Source of the DNA: Mucilaginibacter xinganensis
GTDB lineage: Bacteria > Bacteroidota > Bacteroidia > Sphingobacteriales > Sphingobacteriaceae
Direction of reading: 5' to 3'
Assembly (NCBI GenBank): GCA_026225055.1
Contig: JAMFSA010000083.1
Location: 1 to 61,564 of the forward strand
DNA: 61,564 bases
Shown here: positions 1 through 8,797 of the stretch, piece after piece
How positions within the stretch are numbered: position 1 is the first letter of the stretch
Layout of the letters: the number at the start of each line of letters is the position of its first letter
Position numbers and translations under genes: made by a program
Notes under the pieces: model-generated
Database searches by the model: none
Told to the model about the DNA's origin: nothing
What the model saw: only the letters and a program-made list of their open reading frames with translations

Positions 1-1761
1 ACTACTCTGGTTGATAAAATTCTACATGCTTGTTCAATTTTTAGGGACAACGAATCAACCGGTGAACTGATACTGGATAACAATGACCTGGAACGCGAAC
101 GTGGTATTACCATCGTATCAAAAAACGTTTCGGTAATGTACAAAGATGTTAAGATCAACATCATTGATACACCTGGTCACGCCGACTTTGGCGGTGAGGT
201 TGAACGCGTATTAAAAATGGCCGATGGCGTTTTATTACTTTGCGATGCTTTTGAAGGCGCTATGCCTCAAACGCGTTTTGTAACACAAAAGGCTTTGGCT
301 TTAGGCTTAAAACCAATTGTTGTTGTAAACAAGGTTGATAAAGAAAACTGTCGCCCTGAAGAAGTTTACGAACAAATATTTGAGTTGTTCTTCAACCTTG
401 AAGCAACTGAAGATCAGCTGGATTTCCCGGTTATTTACGGTTCATCAAAACAAGGCTGGATGAGCACAGATTGGAAACATCCAACAACTGATATTTTCCC
501 GTTAATGGACGCTATCCTGGCGAACATTCCACCGGCACCAATTGAAGAAGGTACTTTGCAAATGCAGATCACTTCGTTAGATTATTCATCTTTCGTAGGC
601 CGTATCGCAGTTGGTCGTGTTGCACGTGGTACTATCAAGGAAAACATGCCGGTATCGTTAGTTAAACGCGATGGCAGAATCCAGAAATCAAGAATAAAAG
701 AACTATATACTTTTGAAGGCTTAGGTAAAGTTAAGGCTACAGAAGTAAGCTCAGGCGATATATGCGCAGTTGTAGGTATTGAAGGTTTTGATATTGGCGA
801 CACCATTGCCGATTTTGATAAACCGGAACAACTGGAAGTTATCCATATTGATGAGCCTACCATGAACATGTTGTTCACCATCAACACTTCACCATTTTTT
901 GGTAAAGAAGGTAAATTTGTTACCTCACGCCACTTACGTGATCGTTTGTACAAAGAGATGGAAAAAAACCTGGCGCTTAAGGTTGTTGAAACCGAATCGC
1001 CTGATTCATATTTAGTATATGGCCGTGGTATTCTCCATTTATCAGTATTGATAGAAACTATGCGCCGCGAAGGTTATGAGTTACAGGTAGGCCAGCCACA
1101 GGTTATCATTAAAGAAATTGATGGTGTTAAATGTGAGCCGGTTGAAACCCTTATTGTTGATGTACCGGGCGAAGTTGCCGGTAAAGTAATTGAATTAGTT
1201 ACTCAACGTAAAGGTGACCTGTTAGTAATGGAGCCAAAAGGCGATTTACAGCACTTAGAGTTTGATATCCCGGCACGTGGTATTATTGGTTTGCGTAACA
1301 ACGTATTAACCGCTACTGGTGGCGAAGCTATCATGGCTCACCGTTTTAAAGCATACGAACCATGGAAAGGCCAGATCCCGGGCCGTTTAAATGGTGTATT
1401 GGTATCAATGGATACTGGTAAAACCACTGCTTTTGCTATTGATAAATTACAGGATCGTGGTCGTTTCCACATTGATCCAGGAGTTGAAGTTTACGAAGGC
1501 CAGGTATTAGGTGAGCACATCCGCGATAACGATTTGGTTATTAACCTTACCAAAGGCAAGCAGTTAACCAACATGCGCGCGTCAGGTAGCGATACCAACG
1601 TACGTATAGCACCTGCTATCAAATTCTCGCTTGAAGAATCAATGGAATACATACAGGCTGATGAGTATATCGAAGTTACGCCGCAAAGTATCCGCTTACG
1701 CAAGATCTACCTGAATGAAAATGAAAGAAGGATCAACGCTAAGAAATTCCAATCGCAATAA
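1..1761 (+). CDS. typA: GTP-binding protein TypA/BipA (5' end outside window)
   Basis: Ribosome-associated translational GTPase of the EF-G/LepA superfamily, linked to ribosome assembly and stress adaptation. The frame is open from base 1, where the P-loop ends (TTLVDKIL), so the true start lies upstream; 586 residues are visible. Seen: switch I ERERGITI, G3 DTPGHADFGGEVERV, G4 NKVD, then domain II, EF-G-like domains III and V, and the TypA-specific C-terminal domain ending in a basic tail. It ends 24 bases before a strong terminator, so it is probably the last gene of its transcript. The family call is secure because all GTPase motifs except the off-window G1 are intact. Confidence 0.97.
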   Translation, partial: TTLVDKILHACSIFRDNESTGELILDNNDLERERGITIVSKNVSVMYKDVKINIIDTPGHADFGGEVERVLKMADGVLLLCDAFEGAMPQTRFVTQKALALGLKPIVVVNKVDKENCRPEEVYEQIFELFFNLEATEDQLDFPVIYGSSKQGWMSTDWKHPTTDIFPLMDAILANIPPAPIEEGTLQMQITSLDYSSFVGRIAVGRVARGTIKENMPVSLVKRDGRIQKSRIKELYTFEGLGKVKATEVSSGDICAVVGIEGFDIGDTIADFDKPEQLEVIHIDEPTMNMLFTINTSPFFGKEGKFVTSRHLRDRLYKEMEKNLALKVVETESPDSYLVYGRGILHLSVLIETMRREGYELQVGQPQVIIKEIDGVKCEPVETLIVDVPGEVAGKVIELVTQRKGDLLVMEPKGDLQHLEFDIPARGIIGLRNNVLTATGGEAIMAHRFKAYEPWKGQIPGRLNGVLVSMDTGKTTAFAIDKLQDRGRFHIDPGVEVYEGQVLGEHIRDNDLVINLTKGKQLTNMRASGSDTNVRIAPAIKFSLEESMEYIQADEYIEVTPQSIRLRKIYLNENERRINAKKFQSQ

Positions 1762-1784
1762 TTAGCACATTTAATTATAAATAG

Positions 1785-1812
1785 AAAGGCGAACATTTGT
1801 TCGCCTTTTTTT
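1785..1812 (+). terminator. Rho-independent terminator of typA
   Basis: The arms AAAGGCGAACA and TGTTCGCCTTT are perfectly complementary around a tiny loop and run into seven T. It sits 24 bases after the typA stop. Confidence 0.9.
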
Positions 1813-1878
1813 GTGATTATTAGGTGCTTACTTGAATAATAGCTATATTCAACAATCTAAATCTTATTAGAATTAACA

Positions 1879-2883
1879 ATGAAAAAACTTTTACTTTTAT
1901 TAGCAATTGCAGCTACTGCGATTGTTTCCTGTAAAAAAATTAGCGGGCCGGATGCGCCTAAAGACAGGCTTAAAGCAATTTTACTGGGCCAGGACACCCT
2001 ACAACTATACGTTGGCGAAACCAGACAAGTACCTGTTACACTTTCACCATCAAATTACGGTGTAGATTCCATTAAATGGAAATCATCTGATACCACCATT
2101 ATATCAATAACAAAAACAGGATTGTTAACTGCCAAAAAAGTTGGTTCATCAATCATCTCTGTAAGCAACTTAACAAATACCATATCCGTAAATTGCCTGG
2201 TATCAGTTGTGCCTGCGCCTATTGATAGCCTAAAATTAGGGCTATTGGCTTATTATCCTTTTAATAATAGCGCGGCGGATATGTCGGGTAATGGCTATAA
2301 TGGCATTAATAATGGGGCTACCCCGGTTGCTGACCGTAATGGCGTTGCCAACGCGGCGTATTATTTTAACGGAACTAATAGTAATATCGATTTGGGCGAT
2401 GTGAATGCCCTGAGGCTGAACAATACGGATTATACGATCAATGTGTGGATCAATTCAAGCCAGTTAAGTTCCGATATTGCCAGCGTAGTATTATGTAAAA
2501 GATCAAACACTGCTTATGGTTATGCTTTGAGTATTACCGGCAGCTTGCAGAGTCGTGGTGCCGGACTGGTTTCATACGGACCTGGTGGTGGTTTCGATAG
2601 CTTCTGGGGTGTAAACAGAATTACCCCAGGCAAATGGTATATGATCACTATCATGTATAGCCTGGCAGACCATCAAGCTAAATCTTACATAAACGGGGTT
2701 TATGATAATGAATCTGATAACAGTATGGCATCACCTAATTCCGATGCAAGCTTTTATATTGGGTCTGATAATCCCGATAATGGCAGTTATTACTTCTTTA
2801 ATGGTAATCTGGATGACATAAGGATCTACAACCGGAAATTAAGTGCCAACGAGTTGTCGAAACTATATCAAAGGCCAAATTAA
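1879..2883 (+). CDS. Surface lipoprotein with Big_2 and LamG-like domains
   Basis: Probably a surface or periplasmic lipoprotein that binds carbohydrate or mediates adhesion. Seen: signal peptide MKKLLLLLAIAATAIVSC with a lipobox cysteine at residue 18; a Big_2 immunoglobulin-like domain at about residues 30-110 (VGETRQVPVTLSP, IKWKSSDTTIISI, GLLTAKKVGSSIISV); then a concanavalin-like LamG domain at about 121-334, with the typical LLAYYPFNNSAADMSGNGYN opening and DDIRIYNRKLSANEL ending. This domain set is common in Bacteroidota outer-surface lipoproteins. The ligand is unknown. Terminators on both sides make it a single-gene unit. Confidence 0.88.
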   Translation: MKKLLLLLAIAATAIVSCKKISGPDAPKDRLKAILLGQDTLQLYVGETRQVPVTLSPSNYGVDSIKWKSSDTTIISITKTGLLTAKKVGSSIISVSNLTNTISVNCLVSVVPAPIDSLKLGLLAYYPFNNSAADMSGNGYNGINNGATPVADRNGVANAAYYFNGTNSNIDLGDVNALRLNNTDYTINVWINSSQLSSDIASVVLCKRSNTAYGYALSITGSLQSRGAGLVSYGPGGGFDSFWGVNRITPGKWYMITIMYSLADHQAKSYINGVYDNESDNSMASPNSDASFYIGSDNPDNGSYYFFNGNLDDIRIYNRKLSANELSKLYQRPN

Positions 2884-2920
2884 TATTAATATACACACTA
2901 ACAGTAAAGCACGATATTTG

Positions 2921-2962
2921 ACTGCAATATAAAGCGCCGAAGTTTTATATTGCAGTTTTTTT
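2921..2962 (+). terminator. Terminator immediately before a glycosyltransferase start
   Basis: The 13-base arms ACTGCAATATAAA and TTTATATTGCAGT are followed by a run of T. The T-run ends only 4 bases before the ATG of the next gene at 2967, leaving almost no room for a separate leader. Confidence 0.85.
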
Positions 2963-2966
2963 ATAA

Positions 2967-3956
2967 ATGGCAGAAAGCAAAGTTTGTATTGTTATAGTTA
3001 CTTATGGCGACCGGCTCAGGTTTTTAGCACAGGTAGTTGAACGGGCGTTATCTTTTAATCAGGTAGTGCAGGTTGTAGTAGTAAACAATGCATCAATATC
3101 ACCTCTAAATTTTACTGATCCGAAGGTGTTATTATTAGATAACAGTGAAAACGAAGGTTCGGCAGGCGGCTATCATAAGGGTATAAAATATGCTTTTGAG
3201 CAGGTTGATTGTGATTTTATATGGCTGCTTGATGATGATAATTTACCTGAAGAAGGCAGCATTGATAAGCTATTAAACAAATGGGATGTAATTGAAGGGG
3301 CCAATAATAAAAAGGCGCTGTTCTGCTTACGCGATGACAGGGCAATCCATGTAAAAATTGCCAAAGGTGCAGATCCCAAGCGTTATTATCTTGTTGCCGA
3401 TAATTTTCTGGGCTTTCATCTTTTCAGGATTTTTTACAATCAATACCATAAGCTGATTGATAAGTTTAAAAAGCCTGGCGAGTATAAAGAGCAGGTTACC
3501 ATGCCCTACGTGCCTTACGGTGGATTATTAATGCACAAAAGCCTGGTAGCAGATATTGGTTACCCCAATGAACGGTTTTTCTTGTATGTTGATGATTCGG
3601 AATATTCCTATCGTATCACTCAAAATGGGGGGACTATCTGGCTTATCCCATCGTGCAAAGTAATCGATATTGATAAATCACAGGGCATCAATTATCAGAA
3701 AAAACTATTCCATTCGCAACTGTTGGATGAGTGGACTTTCCGCACCTATTACCATGTGCGCAACCGCATGTATTTTTATTCGCGGGTGGCAATCAAAAAT
3801 AAATTTATGTTCGCAGTAAATAAGGTTTTATATTTGGCGTATCTGCAAACTATAAGTGTGATTAGCGCAAAGCAATCGGCATACAAAAAACTTTTAGCGG
3901 CAGTTAATGATGGCCTTACAGGCAATTTAGGAAAAGCAAATCCGGAGAAATTTTAA
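2967..3956 (+). CDS. Glycosyltransferase family 2 (rhamnosyltransferase-like)
   Basis: GT-A fold sugar transferase, probably acting at the cytoplasmic face on a lipid-linked polysaccharide intermediate. Seen: N-terminal nucleotide-binding strand KVCIVIVTYGDR, VVNNASI, the DNSENEGSAGGYHKGI loop typical of galactofuranosyl/rhamnosyl GT2 enzymes, and the metal-binding acidic motif WLLDDDN near residue 90. No membrane segment. The start is the only ATG ahead of the nucleotide-binding strand. The stop overlaps the next ATG by one base (TAATG), so the methyltransferase is translationally coupled. Donor and acceptor sugars cannot be read from sequence. Confidence 0.9.
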   Translation: MAESKVCIVIVTYGDRLRFLAQVVERALSFNQVVQVVVVNNASISPLNFTDPKVLLLDNSENEGSAGGYHKGIKYAFEQVDCDFIWLLDDDNLPEEGSIDKLLNKWDVIEGANNKKALFCLRDDRAIHVKIAKGADPKRYYLVADNFLGFHLFRIFYNQYHKLIDKFKKPGEYKEQVTMPYVPYGGLLMHKSLVADIGYPNERFFLYVDDSEYSYRITQNGGTIWLIPSCKVIDIDKSQGINYQKKLFHSQLLDEWTFRTYYHVRNRMYFYSRVAIKNKFMFAVNKVLYLAYLQTISVISAKQSAYKKLLAAVNDGLTGNLGKANPEKF

Positions 3957-4693
3957 TGAGCGAATTAAAGAGATATGACATGATACAGCAATGTATTGAT
4001 GTTATTAAAAAGAAAAACGATAAAGTAAATTACGTTGAAGTAGGTGTACAAACCGGTTTTTGCTTCTTTAAAATTAAGGCGGATAACAAAATTGCCGTCG
4101 ACCCTGATTTTATAATCAAGCTAAAAAATAAGGTTAAAGCTTACATTAAAAATTTCTCAAACTTTAATAATAAATTCTTCGAGTTAACCAGCGATGATTT
4201 TTTTGAACAGCAGGGCGAATATTTAAAAGCTATTGGCGGCATTGATGTTATTTTTATTGACGGCCTACATTTATACGAACAGGTAGTTACTGATATCGAA
4301 AACTCATTAAAATACCTGAATAAGGGTGGTGTGATTTTGGTGCATGATTGTAACCCGCTGAATGCGAATGCTGCTGTACGTGCCTACACATCTCAGGAAG
4401 TAATTGATATGAACCTGCCGGGCTACGATTACATCTGGAACGGTGACGTTTTTAAGGCGATTGTTAAATTTCGCGCAACGAGGAAAGATCTGGATATTAT
4501 AGTAATCAACTCCGACCATGGCGTTGGCATTGTGAAAACGGGAACCAACAAAAATATATTGCCGCTTACCACAGAGCAGGTAGATACATTAACTTACCAG
4601 GAACTGGAAAAGAACCGCGACGCTTACCTGAATTTAAAGACGCCGGCATATTTTTCAACGTTTATTAACGACTTAAAGGGTGAAACTATTTAA
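3956..4693 (+). CDS. Class I SAM-dependent methyltransferase (Methyltransf_24-like)
   Basis: Probably methylates a sugar of the polysaccharide made by the neighbouring enzymes. Seen: SAM-binding motif I variant YVEVGVQTGFCFFKI near residues 26-40, the acidic ribose-binding strand KIAVDPDF, and the strand-4 motif DVIFIDGLHLYEQVVTD followed by LNKGGVILVHDCNP, which is characteristic of Methyltransf_24 enzymes. Length (245 residues) fits the family. It overlaps the glycosyltransferase by one base and precedes the flippase by 42 bases. The acceptor is unknown. Confidence 0.87.
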   Translation: MSELKRYDMIQQCIDVIKKKNDKVNYVEVGVQTGFCFFKIKADNKIAVDPDFIIKLKNKVKAYIKNFSNFNNKFFELTSDDFFEQQGEYLKAIGGIDVIFIDGLHLYEQVVTDIENSLKYLNKGGVILVHDCNPLNANAAVRAYTSQEVIDMNLPGYDYIWNGDVFKAIVKFRATRKDLDIIVINSDHGVGIVKTGTNKNILPLTTEQVDTLTYQELEKNRDAYLNLKTPAYFSTFINDLKGETI

Positions 4694-4735
4694 TAACGGC
4701 AGTTTACCCGATATGCTAAAGCTATAAACCAAACA

Positions 4736-6232
4736 ATGGGCATAGTAAAAAAGCAGGCGTATAAAAATACCATCGTATCATACGCGGGTATGGTTATCGC
4801 GTATATTAATACTGTTTTATTATTCCCAAGGATAGTTGGCGATGAAGGGTATGGGTTTTATAACCTGATAATAAGTGTTTCGGTATTGTATTCACTTGTT
4901 GCCTCAATGGGGGTGCCCGGCATAATTAGCAAATACTTTACTTTTTATCGTACTGAAGATAAACGGCATACCGGGTTTTTACATTGGGTGGCATGGGTTG
5001 GTTTGCTTGGTTTTGCTGGCGCTACAATTCTGTATGTTATTTTTAAACCTGCTATTTCAGCCGCATACATAAAAAACTCTCCACTATTTGTCCGGTATTA
5101 TTATTACATGATACCGATGGCTCTTTTTGTTATTGCCTTTAATTTTTTGGAAATGATGGGAAGGGTGATCTATAAAAACATCTTTTCAAACATATTACAA
5201 AATGTGGTATTGCGCTTATTAACAACACTGTTGTTAATAATGATAGCCCTAAAGTGGATCAATTTTAATGATTTTGTATTCCTGTATATTGGTGCGAACG
5301 GGTTAATATCGCTACTACTGTTAATCAGCCTTGCCGTATCAGGACAATTCTCTCACCGGGTGAGTGAGCAAAAGGTTGACCGGGTACAAAAAAAGGAGAT
5401 ATTAAACTTTGGGCTGTATACACTTACAGCCAGCGTTATATATGTGCTTTTACAAAAGATAGACACACTGATGCTGAGCTCGATGGCAGGTGATGCTGTG
5501 CAGGGTGTTTACAGTTGGTATTTTAATATTGCAATAGTTATCAGTGTTCCGGCACAGGCGTTAAGCAGAACAACTTATACTATAGTTGCGGATTCATGGC
5601 GGGCAAAGAATATGGCAAATATTAGTGAGGTTTACAGTAAAACATCATTGGTGCAAATGCTGGTTGGCTGTTTACTGTTTGTTGGTATTTTTATTAATAA
5701 AGAGAATTTATTTGCCATTGCCCATAACAAACAATTTACCGATCCGCAATATTTTACCCTTTTTATAGTAATAGGAGTCGGCTTTTTGGTGGATATTACA
5801 GGAGGATTAAATTCATACATTATCAGTACCTCGCACAAATATCGTTTAAACACCATGTTTGCTGTAATGGCCACTGTTTTATGTGTAGGGCTGGATTACT
5901 GGCTTATTCCAATATATAAAGGCCTGGGAGCGGCTATAGCTTATCTGGCATCCATCACCATGTTTAACTTTTGCACCTGGCTTTATATTAAATACCGCTT
6001 TAAAATGCAACCATTTACATACAAACACCTTATTGTTGTAGTAATAGCTGCAATTAGTTTTGTTGCCGGTAAATACCTTTGGCGCATGCCAAACCTGTTT
6101 TTAGATATAGCTGTAAGGAGCCTATTTACTACAGCCGTTTACGGCCTGCTTACCTACTATTTCAATATATCTAAGGATGTGAATGACAAAGTAGACAGCT
6201 ATCTAAATAAAGTTTTAAAACTTATTAAATAG
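4736..6232 (+). CDS. Polysaccharide flippase, Wzx/MOP superfamily
   Basis: Inner-membrane transporter that would move lipid-linked oligosaccharide units across the membrane. The 498-residue protein is almost wholly hydrophobic, with about 12-14 membrane segments, and opens with the amphipathic helix and first segment typical of this superfamily (KNTIVSYAGMVIAYINTVLLFPRIVGDEGYGFYNL). The central QKIDTLMLSSMAGDAVQGVYS stretch is also typical. It follows the GT2 and methyltransferase genes with short spacing. Substrate specificity is not readable. Confidence 0.9.
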   Translation: MGIVKKQAYKNTIVSYAGMVIAYINTVLLFPRIVGDEGYGFYNLIISVSVLYSLVASMGVPGIISKYFTFYRTEDKRHTGFLHWVAWVGLLGFAGATILYVIFKPAISAAYIKNSPLFVRYYYYMIPMALFVIAFNFLEMMGRVIYKNIFSNILQNVVLRLLTTLLLIMIALKWINFNDFVFLYIGANGLISLLLLISLAVSGQFSHRVSEQKVDRVQKKEILNFGLYTLTASVIYVLLQKIDTLMLSSMAGDAVQGVYSWYFNIAIVISVPAQALSRTTYTIVADSWRAKNMANISEVYSKTSLVQMLVGCLLFVGIFINKENLFAIAHNKQFTDPQYFTLFIVIGVGFLVDITGGLNSYIISTSHKYRLNTMFAVMATVLCVGLDYWLIPIYKGLGAAIAYLASITMFNFCTWLYIKYRFKMQPFTYKHLIVVVIAAISFVAGKYLWRMPNLFLDIAVRSLFTTAVYGLLTYYFNISKDVNDKVDSYLNKVLKLIK

Positions 6233-6267
6233 CGGTTGTTTCATACTACACTATAATGGCATAAGTT

Positions 6268-6299
6268 TTTGAAATTCTGCGCTTATAATTTTACTTTCG
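6268..6299 (+). promoter_or_regulatory. Bacteroidota-type promoter for the next glycosyltransferase
   Basis: TTTG at 6268-6271, a 20-base spacer and TACTTTCG at 6292-6299 resemble the TTTG / TAnnTTTG consensus (one mismatch in the -7 box). The ATG follows 27 bases later. Confidence 0.5.
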
Positions 6300-6326
6300 T
6301 TGCATCATTTAAACCGGTTATAAAAA

Positions 6327-7244
6327 ATGCAAAACCTTGCCCCGATAGCCCTATTTGTTTATAACCGCCCCGACCATACCCGCCGTACGTTAAACTATTT
6401 GCAGAAGAATGTGCTGGCCGAAGAATCACGCTTATTTATCTTCTCCGATGGTGCTAAAACGGATGCGGATCAGGCTAAAGTTGAACAGGTAAGGCAGCTG
6501 GCTAAGGAGGTAACGGGCTTTAAATCGGTTAAGGTTATCAGCAGCAAGCAAAATAAAGGATTGGCTAATTCTATTATTGATGGGGTTAGTCAGCTGATAA
6601 AGGAATACGGTAAGGTGATCGTTTTTGAGGATGACCTTTTATCCTCGCCTTATACACTTGAATATTTTAACGAAGCCCTTACCCGCTATGCCACCGAGGA
6701 AAAGGTGATGCACATCGGCGCTTATATGTTCGATCTGAACGATGAAAGCCTGCCCGAAACCTTCTTTTACCGCATTGCCACCAGCTGGGGTTGGGCAACC
6801 TGGTCGCGAGCCTGGAAAGATTTTGAACCTGATATTGATAAACTGATAGGCCAGTTTGATAAACAGAAGATCTACCAGTTCTCTATTGATGGTACCATGA
6901 ATTTCTGGAAACAGGTGCAGGAGTTTAAAACGGGTAAAAACAATTCCTGGGCTATAAGGTGGTACGCGTCGATATTTTTAAAAGGCGGCTTAACGCTTAA
7001 TCCGTCGCATTCGTTAGTACACAACATAGGGCATGATGGTACGGGAGTACACTCCAACATCGAGAATACCTACCAGGTAAGGATCGCCCAAAAGCCGGTT
7101 AAACAATTCCCGGTGGTTATTAAGGAAGATGAGCAGGCGCACCAGGCTATTCGTTCATTCTTAAAGAATCGTAAAGGAAGCTTAGTGAAACGGGGGATTG
7201 TGTTTATAAGGCAATTGCGGATTAGGTATTTTGTGAAGAAATAA
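6327..7244 (+). CDS. Glycosyltransferase (GT2/GNT-I-like)
   Basis: Cytoplasmic sugar transferase of the polysaccharide locus. Seen: LAPIALFVYNRPDHTRRTL at the N-terminus, LFIFSDGAK, the acidic metal-binding motif VIVFEDDLLSSPYTLEYFNEAL around residue 95, and the family signature ATSWGWATWSRAW near residue 155. These are typical of bacterial glycosyltransferases annotated as family 2 or GNT-I-like. It has its own promoter-like sequence and ends just before a palindromic element, facing a convergent methyltransferase. Donor and acceptor are unknown. Confidence 0.88.
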   Translation: MQNLAPIALFVYNRPDHTRRTLNYLQKNVLAEESRLFIFSDGAKTDADQAKVEQVRQLAKEVTGFKSVKVISSKQNKGLANSIIDGVSQLIKEYGKVIVFEDDLLSSPYTLEYFNEALTRYATEEKVMHIGAYMFDLNDESLPETFFYRIATSWGWATWSRAWKDFEPDIDKLIGQFDKQKIYQFSIDGTMNFWKQVQEFKTGKNNSWAIRWYASIFLKGGLTLNPSHSLVHNIGHDGTGVHSNIENTYQVRIAQKPVKQFPVVIKEDEQAHQAIRSFLKNRKGSLVKRGIVFIRQLRIRYFVKK

Positions 7245-7248
7245 AAGC

Positions 7249-7336
7249 GTGTCATTGCGAGCGATAGCGTGGCAACCTCGTCGCTTGTATATTGAACGCG
7301 ACGAGGTTGCTTCGTCGTTCCTCCTCGCAATGACAC
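7249..7336. repeat. REP-like compound palindrome between convergent genes
   Basis: Outer perfect arms GTGTCATTGCGAG (7249-7261) and CTCGCAATGACAC (7324-7336) enclose inner perfect arms GCAACCTCGTCGC (7272-7284) and GCGACGAGGTTGC (7298-7310). The nested design and intergenic position match dispersed bacterial palindromic elements. It could also end transcription from both sides. Confidence 0.8.
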
Positions 7337-7359
7337 AAAACATAAAATACGGAGAAGCC

Positions 7360-8106
7360 CTACAGCTCCGCCTTCACCACAATATAAGGCGATAACGCTT
7401 TTGATTTGGCTGATGATAACTTGCTGGCTACTTTAATACCAACCCATACCGCCTTTACCACAGCTTTAGCGATAGTTGATTTCTGCTCCTTATTTTCCAG
7501 CCATACAGTGTATTTGCCGTGGTAATAGGTTTCAATATTCTTTAATCCTAAAGCTTTGCAGGTTTCAGCAAGAAAGGCCGGGTCCATGCTTTCAATATAA
7601 TGCTTGTTATAATTATCCAGATCGAATTTGCGCTGTACCCAGCCATTAACACCGGTAAAATTGGGCAGGGTGATAAACAAGGTGCCGCCTGGTTTTAAAA
7701 ATTGCAGGTGGGTATTGATGATGGCTTTGGTATCGTTAAAATGCTCTATCAAGCCAAAAGAAAGCACCAGATCATACTTTTCCTGTGGGGTATAGTTGAA
7801 CAGGTCGGCTTCGATGATATTGATGTCGCCGTCTTGCAGTCCATTCTTTTCCAGCAGTTGCTTTACAAGCCCCTCGTGCACATAGTAATCAAAAAGAGTG
7901 GTGGTCAGGTGTTCGTATTTTTTCAGGTAGATGGAGTAATATCCCGGAAAACCACCCAGCTCGATAGCCGTTTTTATGCCGTTCTTTTTTATCAGCCCCG
8001 ACAAAATATCCCCGAAGACATAATCGGGTTTCAAATAAAAAATAAGGTCCTTTTTTGATTCCCAAAAAGATTTCCAGAACGAACGGTCGGTTAAATTATT
8101 CTCCAT
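7360..8106 (-). CDS. SAM-dependent methyltransferase (Methyltransf_11/23-like)
   Basis: Likely modifies a sugar or lipid intermediate of the surface polysaccharide. Seen: motif I IKTAIELGGFPGYYSIYLKK near residue 40, the acidic NIIEADLF segment, the post-motif YDLVLSFGLIEHFND with the glutamate-histidine pair common in this class, and LKPGGTLFITLPNF. A basic, weakly hydrophobic C-terminal stretch may touch the membrane. It runs opposite to the main cluster and is 15 bases downstream of the acetyltransferase gene, so the two probably form one operon. Confidence 0.87.
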   Translation of the reverse strand: MENNLTDRSFWKSFWESKKDLIFYLKPDYVFGDILSGLIKKNGIKTAIELGGFPGYYSIYLKKYEHLTTTLFDYYVHEGLVKQLLEKNGLQDGDINIIEADLFNYTPQEKYDLVLSFGLIEHFNDTKAIINTHLQFLKPGGTLFITLPNFTGVNGWVQRKFDLDNYNKHYIESMDPAFLAETCKALGLKNIETYYHGKYTVWLENKEQKSTIAKAVVKAVWVGIKVASKLSSAKSKALSPYIVVKAEL

Positions 8107-8121
8107 TAATTGATAGCTATT

Positions 8122-8640
8122 TTAGCTGATATCTTCATTTTTCTTTCCCAGTATCCACGCCGGGTTACCCACTATTACACAATCAGACGGGAAACTTTTA
8201 GTCACTACTGAACCCGCACCAATGATCACGTTATCGCCGATAGTGATATCGCCTATGATACATACGTTTGCGCCAATATCCACATTGTTTCCTATTACAG
8301 GGCATTTACTAAAACTGCCATCCGCCAGTTTTTTATGGCCGATAGTGGTAGAGTTACGCAGCACGCAGTTATTACCTATAACAACACCCTGGTTAACTAC
8401 CAGCGCGTGCCCATGGTATAACGACAGGCCTTTACCAACAGTAAGTTTCCGAGGCAGCTCAATGCCCCAAACCCAATCAACCCAATAACGGTACCACAGC
8501 AGGTAAAGTATAAAAATCACCTTCAGCAGCATCGACCGGTTAATGAGCTGCACCAGCCTGAACATAAACAGCACCAGTTGCGCCTTGAAATTCTTGCGGT
8601 TTGCCTGCCGATCCTGAAATAAGTATGCAAAAAAGTTCAT
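8122..8640 (-). CDS. Hexapeptide-repeat acetyltransferase (CysE/WcaB-like)
   Basis: Acyl-CoA-dependent O-acetyltransferase with a left-handed beta helix; it probably acetylates a polysaccharide sugar. Seen: short hydrophobic N-terminal region, then LSLYHGHALVVNQGVVIGNN and STTIGHK with the catalytic histidines of serine-acetyltransferase-like enzymes, followed by hexapeptide turns (VIGNNV DIGANV CIIGDI TIGDNV IIGAGS) and the closing VIVGNPAWILGKK. At 172 residues it is shorter than CysE and closer to colanic-acid acetyltransferases, so a role in cysteine synthesis is unlikely. Confidence 0.88.
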   Translation of the reverse strand: MNFFAYLFQDRQANRKNFKAQLVLFMFRLVQLINRSMLLKVIFILYLLWYRYWVDWVWGIELPRKLTVGKGLSLYHGHALVVNQGVVIGNNCVLRNSTTIGHKKLADGSFSKCPVIGNNVDIGANVCIIGDITIGDNVIIGAGSVVTKSFPSDCVIVGNPAWILGKKNEDIS

Positions 8641-8714
8641 TTATGGGGCGTTTTCTGTGTGTTTTATTAGCGCAATCAAAAGTAAAATTTTTCAGCAGAA
8701 AAACGCCTCCCTGT

Positions 8715-8738
8715 AGAGACACAATATTTTGTGTCTCT
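8715..8738. repeat. Perfect short palindrome in a divergent intergenic region
   Basis: AGAGACACAA (8715-8724), a TATT loop and TTGTGTCTCT (8729-8738). Both flanking genes start here, so it is not a terminator for either. It is probably a dispersed palindromic unit or a regulatory site. Confidence 0.7.
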
Positions 8739-8797
8739 TTCAATATATCCTAAGCAGATATTTTTCTGTCTACCTTAATAGTACTATACTTGTGTGA

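Noticed and set aside
8122..8640. Serine acetyltransferase CysE for cysteine synthesis
   Set aside because: The protein lacks the N-terminal helical domain of CysE and lies in a polysaccharide cluster; a sugar O-acetyltransferase fits better.
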